Source: Thiosocius sp963759055
Lineage (GTDB): Bacteria; Pseudomonadota; Gammaproteobacteria; Chromatiales; Chromatiaceae
NCBI GenBank assembly: GCA_963759055.1
Contig: CAVWYD010000003.1
Span: forward strand, 186,001 to 250,000
DNA: 64,000 bases
Reading direction: 5' to 3'
The translations under genes were made by a program, and so were the position numbers. The first letter of the stretch is position 1. Each line of letters starts with the position of its first letter. Positions 8,471-18,136 of the stretch are shown one piece after another. The notes beneath the pieces are model-generated. The model worked only from the letters and a program-made list of their open reading frames with translations. It was not told where the DNA came from and did no database searches.

Positions 8471-11224
8471 CTACAGTCTGATATCAACCCGCGGCTTGCC
8501 TTCCGGTTTGGGGTCCACACTCGGACGGCAGGAACGCAGCTGCTTCTTACCGGTACCCTGGCTGGTCATATAGGCGCGCACCTCGTCAGCACGCTGCTGG
8601 GCCATTTCCAGCAACTGTTCTTCCGTATCCAGGTAGGCGCCCTTTTTGTCTTTCTGGCGTTCCGCGTCAACCACGATGCCACAGATCCGCAGGGCGAGTT
8701 TCGGCTTCTCTTTCAGCTTGCCGGCCAGTTCACCAAGGAACTTTTTCGTCTCGGGATCGAGCTGCGTGCTACCGGCCTCGAACAGCGCCGGATTGAAACT
8801 GACCTTCAATGCCTGATCGGCCACCAGGCTGCCTACCAGAAGCACCGAGCCCAGCGGCTGTATTGCCAGCGCCGCCGTCCCGGCAACTGCCTTCATGATG
8901 ATGGGATTAAGTGCCGCCAGGACGCGAAAATTCGGGTCGTCGAGCTGGCCTTCCACCGGCACTTCGAGCTTCACATAGCCGTCGCGATCCTCCAGCAGCG
9001 CAATCGCCATGGTCAATGGTGGCCCGTCCTTGCCTTCCAGCGGCTCTGCGACCGCCCGGTGCAACTCGATAAAGTTATCCATCTTCAGCTTATTGTCCGC
9101 AATCTTCACGTCAAAGCGAACGTCCAGCTGGCCCTCGAGAAACTTGTGGCCCAGGTCGTTGGCGATATAGCCATTCAGTCTGGGCATGCCCAGGCCCTGG
9201 AGTTCACCCTTTGCGTCCAGGTAGACCGGGTCGACCAGCGGCCTTGTAACGCCCTTGATCTGAAAGCTGGTGTACTTGTCCGGGTGCATGCCGATCTCAA
9301 ACGGGGTGTCCTGATCCGGTCTGGCGCTCGCCAGCTCCCCGAAGGTCAGGACGTCGATCATGTACCGCTGCAGAACAGCGGCCGGATTGGTGCGGTCGCC
9401 CGTGGCGATGTAGCTGTCGCCAGTCACGCTGAGCCTGCCCACGCGCCAGTTTAGGGCCTGCGGGTCGGCGGGCGTCTCCTGCGCTGCCTCTTCCGGTTTC
9501 AAATTGGGTTCCTGCGCCTGAACTGCGGTGCCCGGGTGCCGCCACTGCCCGGACTTGTCACGGATCACAGCAGTTTGCAGACCATCGATAACGATCTCGC
9601 CGACGTCGACGCCTTTTTCCGCGGCATAGGATCCATCGCTGAAACTCAGCGTGGTGACCTTCACCCCGGTCTCCGGCAGGTCGCCGGCCAGCTGGATGCC
9701 CTGCAGCTTAAGCGTCTGGAACTGGCTCTCGGTGCCCAGTTGCAGACCTTCGGCAGTGATCGTTGCGATCTGAAGGGGGCCGTGCGCCAGCACCGGGCTT
9801 TCGAGCTTGAGTTCGCCGACGCTTGCATCTGAGACGATCCGCACCTCGGTCAGGCCGGCGTTGCCCCCGAGATCGACGAGCAATGCGGACAAATTCAAAA
9901 CCGTATCTGCCTGCCCCACCCGGCTTGCCGCCACGCTCAGCCGGCCTTCAATCTGGCTGCTGTCGTCACCGCCCTCGACCGGCCTGAGTTTCAGGCCCTC
10001 GGCCTCCAGCCCGTCAAGCGCCACCGACAGCCCCCCCTGCGTATCCTCGAATTCAACCCGCGCCGCCCTCAGTTGCAGATCCGCGGACGGCAGACGCAGT
10101 TCGCCGGCGATGCCTTGCTGCAGGGTACCTGTGGCGCCAAAATCCGCGAAGGACACCCGCTGACTACCGTCCCGCCAGCCGAAACTGGCGGCAGTGAACT
10201 GCAGGCCCTGAACATTCACCAGCTTGTTGTCTTCGTAGCGAAACCGACCGGCAATGCGCACATTGCCGGCCGAGGCCAGCTGTTCTGCAGTCTTCCATTC
10301 CACCTTGGCCGCCCTCGAACCCTTGCGTGGTGCCACCTCCATGGCCAGTTCCGGTGCGGTAAGCAGTTTGAGTTCGAAATCCGGCAGATCCACCCCGCTG
10401 ATGCTGATCAGACGATCGCCAACCTCGTAGACGAGAGCGGGGGCATTCAACGCCCCTGTCAGGGTCAGCTGTGGCGCCTGCCAGGTGAAATCTCCCTGGT
10501 AGGCCGCCTCGCCCTTGACCAGGGGATCCAGGGCGGCCAGGCGTTGCACGCGGGCCAGATCCAGTATCGCGGTCTTCAGTTTGCCCGCTGCCGAAACCTG
10601 CCCCTTATCGATCGTCAGACTGGCCTGGCCGCTGACCTCGCGCTCGTCCAGTAACAACTGCCAGCTAAGCGGCACCTCCTGTGTCTTCGCCCTGGCCGAG
10701 TACGCACCCATCTCGATCGTTGTCAGATCGGCATTCGAGAAAAACTTGCCGTCATGGTATTCAATCTTGATGCGCTCAAGGATTGCCCCGGCAAGGCTGA
10801 ATGCGGCCGGTTCGGTATCGTCCGGCGCCGGCTCCTGGTCGCCGAATGGCGGCACACCCAGATCGTAAGAGCCATCCTGACGGCGATCGACGCGTACGAA
10901 ACCGTCTGACAGGCGGGCACGTTGCACATGTACCTTGCCCGTGAACAATCGCCAGGGGCTGATCTTGAGTTCCAGCTTGCTGAACTGAATCCTCGGCCCG
11001 TCCTCGTTCTGCAGCTCGAAGTCCTTTACCTGCAGTGCGCCGGTGAAAAGATTCAGGTCCACCTCCCCTATCCTGGTGCCCTGCGGCAATGGCGGGTGCA
11101 GAAACTCCTCTGCGTAGTGGCGCAACAGGGCCACACCAGCAAAATGCACCAGGACCACCGCGAGGAGCACGACGGACACGATGAGAATCAGACGTCTGGG
11201 CAGTTTGGAAGCAAGTTTTTGCAT
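8471..11224 (-). CDS. DUF748 (AsmA-like) envelope protein
   Basis: About 917 residues from MQKLASKLPRRLILIVSVVL; a single N-terminal membrane anchor (about 10-32) is followed by a large periplasmic beta-rich body. The family signature includes IRIGEVDLNLFTGALQVKDF-like segments near the start and a C-terminal stretch typical of DUF748 (VLAALNPIIMKAV, GSVLLVGSLVADQALKVSFN). A longer reading from 11377 adds 51 residues without signal features and was not chosen. DUF748 proteins resemble AsmA/TamB-type proteins, for which lipid transport between membranes is proposed; the exact role here is unknown. Confidence 0.75.
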   Translation of the reverse strand: MQKLASKLPRRLILIVSVVLLAVVLVHFAGVALLRHYAEEFLHPPLPQGTRIGEVDLNLFTGALQVKDFELQNEDGPRIQFSKLELKISPWRLFTGKVHVQRARLSDGFVRVDRRQDGSYDLGVPPFGDQEPAPDDTEPAAFSLAGAILERIKIEYHDGKFFSNADLTTIEMGAYSARAKTQEVPLSWQLLLDEREVSGQASLTIDKGQVSAAGKLKTAILDLARVQRLAALDPLVKGEAAYQGDFTWQAPQLTLTGALNAPALVYEVGDRLISISGVDLPDFELKLLTAPELAMEVAPRKGSRAAKVEWKTAEQLASAGNVRIAGRFRYEDNKLVNVQGLQFTAASFGWRDGSQRVSFADFGATGTLQQGIAGELRLPSADLQLRAARVEFEDTQGGLSVALDGLEAEGLKLRPVEGGDDSSQIEGRLSVAASRVGQADTVLNLSALLVDLGGNAGLTEVRIVSDASVGELKLESPVLAHGPLQIATITAEGLQLGTESQFQTLKLQGIQLAGDLPETGVKVTTLSFSDGSYAAEKGVDVGEIVIDGLQTAVIRDKSGQWRHPGTAVQAQEPNLKPEEAAQETPADPQALNWRVGRLSVTGDSYIATGDRTNPAAVLQRYMIDVLTFGELASARPDQDTPFEIGMHPDKYTSFQIKGVTRPLVDPVYLDAKGELQGLGMPRLNGYIANDLGHKFLEGQLDVRFDVKIADNKLKMDNFIELHRAVAEPLEGKDGPPLTMAIALLEDRDGYVKLEVPVEGQLDDPNFRVLAALNPIIMKAVAGTAALAIQPLGSVLLVGSLVADQALKVSFNPALFEAGSTQLDPETKKFLGELAGKLKEKPKLALRICGIVVDAERQKDKKGAYLDTEEQLLEMAQQRADEVRAYMTSQGTGKKQLRSCRPSVDPKPEGKPRVDIRL

Positions 11225-11606
11225 GGTTGGAAAGGTTGCCTTGTAGCGCACGAAACAGGTCGGGCCCCGGGTCGGAACGGCCCTGTAAGCTGGCAATTCT
11301 AACGTCAAGCATCCAGCCAAGGCGCCTTGTCGCAAGACCGGAGTTTGTAAGTGAGCGCTTACAATTTCTGTGCCCACTGAAACGGGGGGTTATTTGCGAC
11401 GGAGGTGGACCTGCGCGGCTATCGGCCGAAGCACCCCCGGGGCCAACTGCCCCCCCAGGCCGATCCTGATGCGAAGCCAGAATTCGCCCCACCTGAAGAT
11501 GCCGCCTTACACCCGGCCCGCAGAAACCGGCCGAAGCGCTCTGTGGCAGCGACCAACACGAGAAAACACCGGGGTTTGCCAATTTAGGGAATATAACAGT
11601 AAGTAA
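11225..11606. other. Intergenic region between the DUF748 gene and tetR, with two GTAAGT palindromes
   Basis: 382 bases without a credible gene. The only structure seen is two related palindromes, at 11345-11364 and 11599-11614, described separately. It should hold the promoter of the DUF748 gene. Confidence 0.6.
11345..11364. promoter_or_regulatory. Palindrome TTGTAAG-N6-CTTACAA
   Basis: A perfect 7-bp inverted repeat about 120 bases upstream of the DUF748 start codon. The TTGTAAG half-site resembles operators of AcrR/TetR-type repressors. A related GTAAGT palindrome lies at 11599, and another at 61416. Confidence 0.45.
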
Positions 11607-11614
11607 TCACTTAC
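11599..11614. promoter_or_regulatory. Palindrome GTAAGT-aatc-ACTTAC over the tetR stop codon
   Basis: A perfect 6-bp inverted repeat that overlaps the end of the TetR reading frame. It shares its half-site with the palindromes at 11345 and 61416. It lacks a T-tract and is AT-rich, so it is more likely a protein-binding site than a terminator. Confidence 0.4.
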
Positions 11615-12266
11615 GTTTATGCTTATTCTTGCGCTTCTTCTTATGTGGAGCATCCACAGCCCGCTCTCGATAAGCACACAGAAAAAACGCCACCGACGAA
11701 TCCAGTATCCGATCGCGCGCCGCACTGTCCGGAACCGGCTGTCCGCCCAAGATCTGGGGCCAGAATGCAAACGATTTAATCAGGCCAAAGAACTGGTCGG
11801 CGGCCCAGACAGGGTCTGCGACGGCGATCTGCCCATCGGCCGACGCCGCTGCCAGCCAAGCCGCCAGGCCCGATTGCCGCTCGCGGAACAGCTGATACGT
11901 ATTCTTGGCCAAGTCCGGGGAATGCAGCATCTCCGCCAGGGCCACTTTCGCCAGACTGACAAAACTGGGCGCTGCGAGCATATCGAGCATCTGCTCGCCG
12001 ATATGCCGCAACTGCTGATCGGTCGGCCGCGTTGGGTCGTAACGGTAATCGGTAACGCGCTGCACACGTTCGCTGAGTTCGGCCGTGATGGCGCCAAAAA
12101 GTGCGTCCTTGCTGGTGAAGTGGTTGTAAACCGTGCGTTTGGAAACCTGCGCCGTCTGCGCGATCCGGTCCATGCTGGTCTCGCGGAATCCGCGCGCATC
12201 GAACTCGAGCAGGGCCGCCTTGAGGATATCCTGCCTTTTTTGCTGGGTCAGTGTGCGTGACTTCAC
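11607..12266 (-). CDS. TetR/AcrR-family transcriptional repressor
   Basis: 219 residues. The N-terminal helix-turn-helix is textbook TetR: ALLEFDARGFRETSMDRIAQ followed by VSKRTVYNHFTSKDALF. The C-terminal half fits the AefR-like ligand-binding fold. The tail is unusually basic (HKKKRKNKHKRK). The gene is divergent from the RND efflux pair, and the 200-base space between the two start codons holds a 25-bp palindrome, so it probably represses the pump and itself until a pump substrate binds. That is inference from layout, but it is the common arrangement. Confidence 0.88.
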   Translation of the reverse strand: MKSRTLTQQKRQDILKAALLEFDARGFRETSMDRIAQTAQVSKRTVYNHFTSKDALFGAITAELSERVQRVTDYRYDPTRPTDQQLRHIGEQMLDMLAAPSFVSLAKVALAEMLHSPDLAKNTYQLFRERQSGLAAWLAAASADGQIAVADPVWAADQFFGLIKSFAFWPQILGGQPVPDSAARDRILDSSVAFFLCAYRERAVDAPHKKKRKNKHKRK

Positions 12267-12328
12267 CGGGTGTCGCCTGTCTGCCGTGGTCGATTCGGAG
12301 CGGGATCGTTTACCGGCGCCCGATACGC

Positions 12329-12353
12329 AGTATACTACACCGTGCAGTGTACT
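12329..12353. promoter_or_regulatory. 25-bp palindromic operator between tetR and the RND genes
   Basis: The left arm AGTATACTACAC and right arm GTGCAGTGTACT are inverted copies around one central base, with only two mismatched pairs. The arm includes TATACT, a plausible -10 element. It is the best candidate binding site for the divergent TetR. Confidence 0.7.
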
Positions 12354-12466
12354 TTCTGCCTGATTTTCGCCTGGGATAAATTGCGGGCGACCGGGCTATG
12401 CTGCCGGGTTTGATAGACAAGGATCACTGCGGCTCGTCCGGGTCCGTGTTTGCTAAGGATTTACAC

Positions 12467-13576
12467 ATGATTTCGCGCCTCATCCTGGTATCCCTCGCTC
12501 TCGCCGTGGTCTTCGGCGGTATATTCAGCTGGAAACAGCACAAGTCGCAGCAGATGGCCGCGTCCCAGGCAGGCGGCCCACCACCAGCCGTAATTGCCGC
12601 CGACCGGGTCCGGCGCGAAAACTGGCGGCCCTACCTGCAGGTGGTGGGAAGTCTGTCCGCCGTAGCCGGCATCGAGGTCAGTAGCGAGGTCGGTGGCCAG
12701 GTCAGCGCGATTCATTTCAAGTCGGGCGGGACGGCGGAGCAGGGCGATCTGTTGCTGGAAATCGACAACCGCACCGACCAGGCCGAACTCAAGGGCCTGG
12801 TCGCCGAGCAGACCCTGGGACGCCTGAAATTCGAGCGCGTCGCAAAGCTGGTGAAGGACAAGTCGGTCTCCAAGTCAGACTACGACGAGGCGCGGGCGAC
12901 GCTCGACAATGCAGAAGCCGCGGTGGCGGCAAAACAGGCCCTGATCGAGAAAAAACGTATACGGGCGCCGTTTGCCGGTCGTCTGGGCATTCGGCGGGTT
13001 GACCTGGGAGAGTATCTCAGCCCCGGGGCGGCAATCGTCCCGCTGGAAAAACTCGATCCCATTTTTGCCGAATTCAGCCTACCGGAGCGTGAGTTGGGAC
13101 GGATCAGCAAGGGGCAGGCCATCGAAGTCCAGGTGCAGGCCTATCCGCAGGAAAGATTCACCGGTGAGATCACCGCCATCGATCCCGGCATGAATGTGGG
13201 CAACCGCAGTTTTCGCCTGCAGGCGGTGCTCGCCAACCCCGACCAGCGACTGCGACCCGGTATGTTTGCCGATGTCAGGGTGCTGCTGCCGGAGAAAGGA
13301 GGCGTACTCACGATACCTGACACGGCCATCAGTTACGCGCCGTACGGCGACTCGGTGTTCGTGATCGAACAACAGGATGAAAAGAGCACGGTGGTACGCC
13401 GCCAGATCGAGTCCGGCGGCACGCGTGAGGGCAGGGTGGAGGTGCTTTCCGGGCTCAGCGAGGGCGAGCAGGTGGTGAGTGCCGGTCACAACAAGCTGCG
13501 CAGCGGCCAGGCGGTGGTGATCGACACCAAACCGGCCCCGGCCGATCGCGACACCGGTGGGGCTACCGCCTCATGA
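12467..13576 (+). CDS. RND efflux periplasmic adaptor (membrane fusion protein)
   Basis: About 369 residues from MISRLILVSLALAVVFGGIF, with AAGGAT 7 bases upstream of the ATG. An upstream in-frame ATG at 12398 lacks this site. It has an N-terminal membrane anchor, then the lipoyl half-motifs (EVGGQVSAIHFKSGGTAEQG and KKRIRAPFAGRLGIRRVDLG) flanking a short coiled-coil hairpin (about 105-165), then beta-barrel and membrane-proximal domains. It links the inner-membrane pump to an outer-membrane channel. Its stop overlaps the pump start by four bases (ATGA). No TolC-type gene is in the unit, so a channel encoded elsewhere is likely shared. Confidence 0.9.
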   Translation: MISRLILVSLALAVVFGGIFSWKQHKSQQMAASQAGGPPPAVIAADRVRRENWRPYLQVVGSLSAVAGIEVSSEVGGQVSAIHFKSGGTAEQGDLLLEIDNRTDQAELKGLVAEQTLGRLKFERVAKLVKDKSVSKSDYDEARATLDNAEAAVAAKQALIEKKRIRAPFAGRLGIRRVDLGEYLSPGAAIVPLEKLDPIFAEFSLPERELGRISKGQAIEVQVQAYPQERFTGEITAIDPGMNVGNRSFRLQAVLANPDQRLRPGMFADVRVLLPEKGGVLTIPDTAISYAPYGDSVFVIEQQDEKSTVVRRQIESGGTREGRVEVLSGLSEGEQVVSAGHNKLRSGQAVVIDTKPAPADRDTGGATAS

Positions 13577-16500
13577 GATTCACCGACCTTTATATCCGGC
13601 GACCGGTCCTGGCGAGCGTGATCAGTCTGCTGATCTTCGTCGTGGGCCTGCGCGCCATTGGCGTACTGGAGGTACGTCAGTATCCCGAGACCCAGGACAC
13701 GGTGGTCACGGTATCGACCAGCTACCCCGGGGCGAGCAGCGAACTGGTCAAGGGCTTCATCACCACGCCCCTGCAACAGGCGATCGCCGAGGCGCAGGGG
13801 ATCGACTACCTGTCGTCGACCAGTACTCAGGGTCAGTCGGTGATCGAGGCGCACATGCGTCTGAACTATCCGCCAAACGCGGCCGTTGCGGAGATCCAGG
13901 CCAAGGTGGCAAGCCGCCGCAATGTGCTCCCGGAAGACGCGCAGGACCCGGTCATCGACTCGCGCACCGGCGACGCGACCGCGCTGATGTATCTCGCGTT
14001 CTACAGCGCGCAGATGCAGGCCTCGCAGATCAACGATTATCTGCTGCGGGTGGTGCAGCCGAAGCTGCAGGCCCTACCGGGGGTGGCCAAGGCCGGACTG
14101 ATTGGGGACAAGACCTTCGCCATGCGCATCTGGCTGGACCCGCGGCGCATGGCGGCACTCGACGTCACCGCGCAGGACGTGGCCGACGTACTGCGCAGCA
14201 ATAATTACCTGTCCGGGATAGGGCAGGCGCGCGGCGAGTACACCGTCATCGACCTGGTCGCGACCACCGATGTCGCCGAGGCAGACGATTTTCGCAACCT
14301 GGTGTTGCGTAATAGCGGCGGCTCCCTGGTGCGTCTGCGTGATGTGGCGCGCACGGAGCTCGGCTCCGAGGATTATGAGAGCACCACCTGGTACAAGGGC
14401 AACCCTGCAATCTTCGTCGGCGTCGAGCAGGCGCCCGGCTCCAACCCGCTGACCGTGGCGAAGTACGTACATGCAGCGATGGATGATATCCGCAGCCAGC
14501 TGCCGGCCGGGCTGGAGGCACACGTGCCATACGATGCCAGCGCCTTTATCCAGGATTCGATCGACGAGGTGTTTACCACCCTGGTCGAGGCGGTCGCCAT
14601 CGTGCTGATAGTGATCTTTCTTTCACTGGGTTCGATGCGCGCGGCGATCGTGCCCGCTATCGTCGTCCCGCTGTCTCTGGTCGGCGCGGCCTTTCTGATG
14701 CTGCTGGCCGGCTTCTCGATCAACCTGCTGACCCTGCTGGCGATGGTGCTGGCAATCGGCCTGGTGGTCGACGATGCCATCGTCGTGGTGGAGAACGTGC
14801 ACCGGCACATTGAGATGGGCAAACCCCGAATCCAGGCCGCCATCGACGGGGCGCGCGAACTCGGCCTGCCGATCATCGCCATGACCACCACCCTGGTGGC
14901 GGTATATGCCCCGATCGGATTCATGGGTGGACTGGTCGGCACCCTGTTCACCGAATTCGCGTTTTCGCTGGCGGGGGCGGTGCTGATATCCGGCGTCGTG
15001 GCCCTGACCCTGTCACCGATGCTGTCATCCCGGGTGCTGCGGCCGGCCGGCAATCCCGGGCGCTTCGAGCAGGCAGTCGAACACTTCTTCGAGGGCCTGT
15101 CACGCCTGTACCTGCGCCGACTCCAGGGCGCGCTGAACTACCTGCCGGCGACCATGCTGTTTGCCCTGGTGGTGCTCGGCAGCATCTACTTCATGTTCAC
15201 GAGCAGCAAGAGCGAGCTGGCACCGACCGAGGACCAGAGCATCCTGTTCTTCCAGGCGGTCTCCCCGCAGACGGCCTCGCTGGAATACAACGAGGCCTAT
15301 ACGCGCGAGATCATCAAAGGGTTCGAGGCCGTGCCCGAGTATCACGAGAGCTTCCTGCTGCTCGGCTTCCGCGGCGAAGACAATGTCGTGTTCGGCGGAT
15401 TCAAAATGGAGCAGCCGGACCAGCGCAAACGCTCACAGATGGAGGTCCAGCCGGAACTGCAGGGTCTGATGAGCCAAATCGCAGGTTTTCAGATGGCGGT
15501 GTTCCCGCGGCCCAGTCTGCCCGGCAGTAGCGGGCTGCCGTTTCAGTTCGTCATCCAGAGCGACAGCGACTACCAGGAGCTCGACCGGGTCGCCGACCAG
15601 CTGGTGGGTCGGGGCATGGGCAGCGGCCAGTTCGTCTTCCTGCGCAAATCCGTGGAGTTCACCCGGCCCAAAGCGGTGCTGGTGGTCGACCGCGACCGTG
15701 CGGCCGATCTGGGCATCTCGATGGAGGACATCGGGAAAAATCTGGGCACCCTGCTTAGCGGCAACTACGTCAACCGATTCAGCCTCGAAGGGCGCAGCTA
15801 CAAGGTCATACCGCAGGCCGAGCGTGAATTTCGCCTGACCCCGGAAATGCTCGGTGACTTTTACCTGCGCGCCGCGAGCGGTGACCAGATACCGCTGTCC
15901 TCACTGGTGCGTATAGAGCGTTCAGTCGAGCCCAGCAAGCGCAGCCAGTTCCAGCAGCTGAACTCGCTCACCGTGGAGGGACTGATGGCGCCCGGGGTTT
16001 CCGAAGGGCAGGCGATGGAAGCCATGGAACAGATCGCCGAAGAAGAGTTTCCGCTCGGCTTCAGCAAAGACTATACGGGCGGCACACGCCAGTTTGCGCA
16101 GCAGGGCAGTGCCCTGGTCGTAACCTTCTTCATGTCGCTGCTGGTGATCTACCTGGTGCTCGCGGCGCAGTTCGAGAGCTGGCGCGACCCGCTGATCATC
16201 CTGGTCTCGGTGCCGATGTCGATCGCCGGGGCGGTTGCCTTCCTGACCCTTGGCTTTGCCACGGTCAATATCTACACCCAGGTCGGCCTGATCACCCTGA
16301 TCGGACTGATCGCCAAGAACGGCATCCTGATCGTCGAGTTCGCCAACCAGTTGCAAACCGAACATGGGCTGGACAAGCGCAGCGCTATCGAGCGCGCCTC
16401 AGCAATCCGTCTGCGCCCGATACTGATGACCACGGTGGCCATGCTGGTGGCCATGATCCCGCTGCTGACGGCCAGCGGCCCCGGTGCGGTCAGCCGCTTC

Positions 16501-16641
16501 CACATCGGTCTGGTAATCACAACCGGACTGGGGATCGGGACACTGTTTACGCTGTTCGTGGTGCCCGCTGTGTACCTGATACTCGCGCGTGATCACCAGG
16601 CGACATCAGCAACGGACGAGGTAGCCGAGGGGCGGGCGTAA
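13573..16641 (+). CDS. RND multidrug efflux pump (HAE1 type)
   Basis: A full-length 1022-residue inner-membrane pump. It begins MRFTDLYIRRPVLASVISL and shows the expected 1+6 and 1+5 membrane-helix groups around two large periplasmic loops. The proton-relay helix 4 reads GLVVDDAIVVVENVHRHIEMG with paired aspartates, and helix 10/11 includes LIGLIAKNGILIVEFANQL with the lysine. The porter repeat IYLVLAAQFESWRDPLIIL is also present. Substrates cannot be told from sequence. It is translationally coupled to the adaptor gene and probably controlled by the divergent TetR protein. Confidence 0.93.
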   Translation: MRFTDLYIRRPVLASVISLLIFVVGLRAIGVLEVRQYPETQDTVVTVSTSYPGASSELVKGFITTPLQQAIAEAQGIDYLSSTSTQGQSVIEAHMRLNYPPNAAVAEIQAKVASRRNVLPEDAQDPVIDSRTGDATALMYLAFYSAQMQASQINDYLLRVVQPKLQALPGVAKAGLIGDKTFAMRIWLDPRRMAALDVTAQDVADVLRSNNYLSGIGQARGEYTVIDLVATTDVAEADDFRNLVLRNSGGSLVRLRDVARTELGSEDYESTTWYKGNPAIFVGVEQAPGSNPLTVAKYVHAAMDDIRSQLPAGLEAHVPYDASAFIQDSIDEVFTTLVEAVAIVLIVIFLSLGSMRAAIVPAIVVPLSLVGAAFLMLLAGFSINLLTLLAMVLAIGLVVDDAIVVVENVHRHIEMGKPRIQAAIDGARELGLPIIAMTTTLVAVYAPIGFMGGLVGTLFTEFAFSLAGAVLISGVVALTLSPMLSSRVLRPAGNPGRFEQAVEHFFEGLSRLYLRRLQGALNYLPATMLFALVVLGSIYFMFTSSKSELAPTEDQSILFFQAVSPQTASLEYNEAYTREIIKGFEAVPEYHESFLLLGFRGEDNVVFGGFKMEQPDQRKRSQMEVQPELQGLMSQIAGFQMAVFPRPSLPGSSGLPFQFVIQSDSDYQELDRVADQLVGRGMGSGQFVFLRKSVEFTRPKAVLVVDRDRAADLGISMEDIGKNLGTLLSGNYVNRFSLEGRSYKVIPQAEREFRLTPEMLGDFYLRAASGDQIPLSSLVRIERSVEPSKRSQFQQLNSLTVEGLMAPGVSEGQAMEAMEQIAEEEFPLGFSKDYTGGTRQFAQQGSALVVTFFMSLLVIYLVLAAQFESWRDPLIILVSVPMSIAGAVAFLTLGFATVNIYTQVGLITLIGLIAKNGILIVEFANQLQTEHGLDKRSAIERASAIRLRPILMTTVAMLVAMIPLLTASGPGAVSRFHIGLVITTGLGIGTLFTLFVVPAVYLILARDHQATSATDEVAEGRA

Positions 16642-16936
16642 AAAAAGCAATTGCGCAAATGCCACTGAAAAATTGCTGCCCAATAGCCGACCGTAGGATG
16701 GGGAAGGGCACTCGTCGCCTTTGTCGGTCTTGCCGCCCGCAGGGATTCGCCCCATAAGGGATCCTTCAGTCGTGATTCCTGACCTTGTCTAAGCCGCGCG
16801 GATACTCACGCCACCACGAGTGGTGTTATTCGACTGGCATGCAATCCTCGTAGACACCCTCGACGCCATATTTACCGCCGCCGGCGGGGCTATTTGCCTG
16901 GATCAACACCTCAGACATTCGCCAGACAATCAGGTG
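16642..16936. other. Intergenic region after the RND operon
   Basis: 295 bases with no credible gene. A small hairpin (CACCAC-ga-GTGGTG, 16812-16825) is present without a T-tract. The two flanking genes converge here, so some transcription end signal is expected; none is convincing. Confidence 0.5.
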
Positions 16937-17395
16937 TCAACCTTGCGTGCGCCACGATCCGTCAGGTTGTCGACAGGCGGTACCTTGGACCTTTTGGCTG
17001 CGGCCATCCACTATCGCGTCGACCATGTACTCGCGGCACGGCCCGCCACCGGTATCGTAGGTCCGCGTGGGGGTTACGGTGTACTCGTTGCCAGTGTCCG
17101 GATTCGTCCAACTCGAATTTACGCCCGTACGTACATTCTCGAGGGAAAGGGCCGTCTTCATCCGGTCGGTGTCATCCATGGACTGGCCGACTCTCCCACC
17201 GACGGCGGCGCCCGCGAGGGTGCCCACGATGATGGCTGCAGTGCGGCCGCTACCGCCTCCGACCTGATTGCCCAACAAGCCGCCGAGTGCGCCGCCGATT
17301 ACCATGCCGGCCTGTTCGTTAAATCGATCTGTCGCGCAGCCACTCAGGATCAGGGTGGCCCCCAGGGCGGTTGCGATCAATGTGTTGCTTTGCAT
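16937..17395 (-). CDS. Glycine-zipper lipoprotein (17-kDa surface antigen-like)
   Basis: 152 residues from MQSNTLIATALGATLILSGC, where LSGC is a lipobox with the lipidated Cys at about residue 20. GGAGA lies just upstream of this ATG; an earlier start would spoil the signal. Then follows a glycine-zipper segment (GMVIGGALGGLLGNQVGGG and IVGTLAGAAVGGRVGQSMD) as in the Rickettsia 17-kDa antigen and SlyB-like proteins. The C-terminal domain (SWTNPDTGNEYTVTPTRTY, CREYMVDAIVDGR) matches the surface-antigen domain next to such zippers. Probably an outer-membrane lipoprotein of unknown role. Confidence 0.8.
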   Translation of the reverse strand: MQSNTLIATALGATLILSGCATDRFNEQAGMVIGGALGGLLGNQVGGGSGRTAAIIVGTLAGAAVGGRVGQSMDDTDRMKTALSLENVRTGVNSSWTNPDTGNEYTVTPTRTYDTGGGPCREYMVDAIVDGRSQKVQGTACRQPDGSWRTQG

Positions 17396-17713
17396 GATTG
17401 TCTCCAAATTCGGCAAGGGAACTCCCCAACTGTTAGACAGCGAATTTGGGGCGCAGATTCATCCCTGTGTTCTTAATCTTCAATCAGGCGGAGCGCAGGT
17501 CTGGGCAAGGGGCCGCGGCGACCGGCAGGTCGATTCTGCCGCATGTGTTGCATCGATCAGTGAATCGGCAGCTGAACCCCCCTTTCTTGAATCATAAGGG
17601 CGGCTCGGCCTCGCCACTTGCCCTCGCACCTCAGCGAAGGGCAACTCCCAACCAATAAGCGAAAATTGGCTTCAGCGACTTGGCAGCGATTTGATTTCAC
17701 GATGGATGGTAAT
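17396..17713. other. Intergenic region upstream of the glycine-zipper lipoprotein gene
   Basis: 318 bases without a credible gene. It should contain the lipoprotein promoter and the 3' end of the GFA-family gene. I see no clear repeat, operator or terminator. Confidence 0.5.
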
Positions 17714-18136
17714 TCAACGCCGCCTCGGTGGAAGCTCGTCATATTCCGGCAGTGAGCCAGGGGCTTCGTACCAGACGGCTTTTGAAGCACAGAAGATGTT
17801 CTGAACAGGCCTTATTTCGGGATCTCCGTCCAATGTGCCTGCAGGAATAACGACCGATTTTCCGGTCTTATCCATCCAGGGAAGGGATGAACCGCATTGT
17901 TTGCAGAACGAAGTTGCGAAATATTTCGCGTCGACTACTTCGTACCGTCCAACAAAGTCTTCACCCGAAACCCAGCGGAACTGGTCAGGTGAAACCAACA
18001 GATTCGCCGCGAAAGCGCTGCCTGTGAACTTGCGGCATCTTGAACAATGACAATATTGAAATATGCCGAGATTGCCCGTGACTTCGTAGGTCACGTGTCC
18101 GCACAGGCAACAACCGCTCACAGAAGATTCCGACAT
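17714..18136 (-). CDS. GFA-family (Mss4-like fold) zinc protein
   Basis: 140 residues. The two zinc-binding CxxC pairs of the GFA/CENP-V domain are visible: GCCLCGHVTYEV near the N terminus with CHCSRCRKFTGSAF, and SFCKQCGSSLPWMD in the middle. The family is named for a glutathione-dependent formaldehyde-activating enzyme, but for most members, including this one, no reaction is established. It is a single gene, divergent from yceH. Confidence 0.8.
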   Translation of the reverse strand: MSESSVSGCCLCGHVTYEVTGNLGIFQYCHCSRCRKFTGSAFAANLLVSPDQFRWVSGEDFVGRYEVVDAKYFATSFCKQCGSSLPWMDKTGKSVVIPAGTLDGDPEIRPVQNIFCASKAVWYEAPGSLPEYDELPPRRR

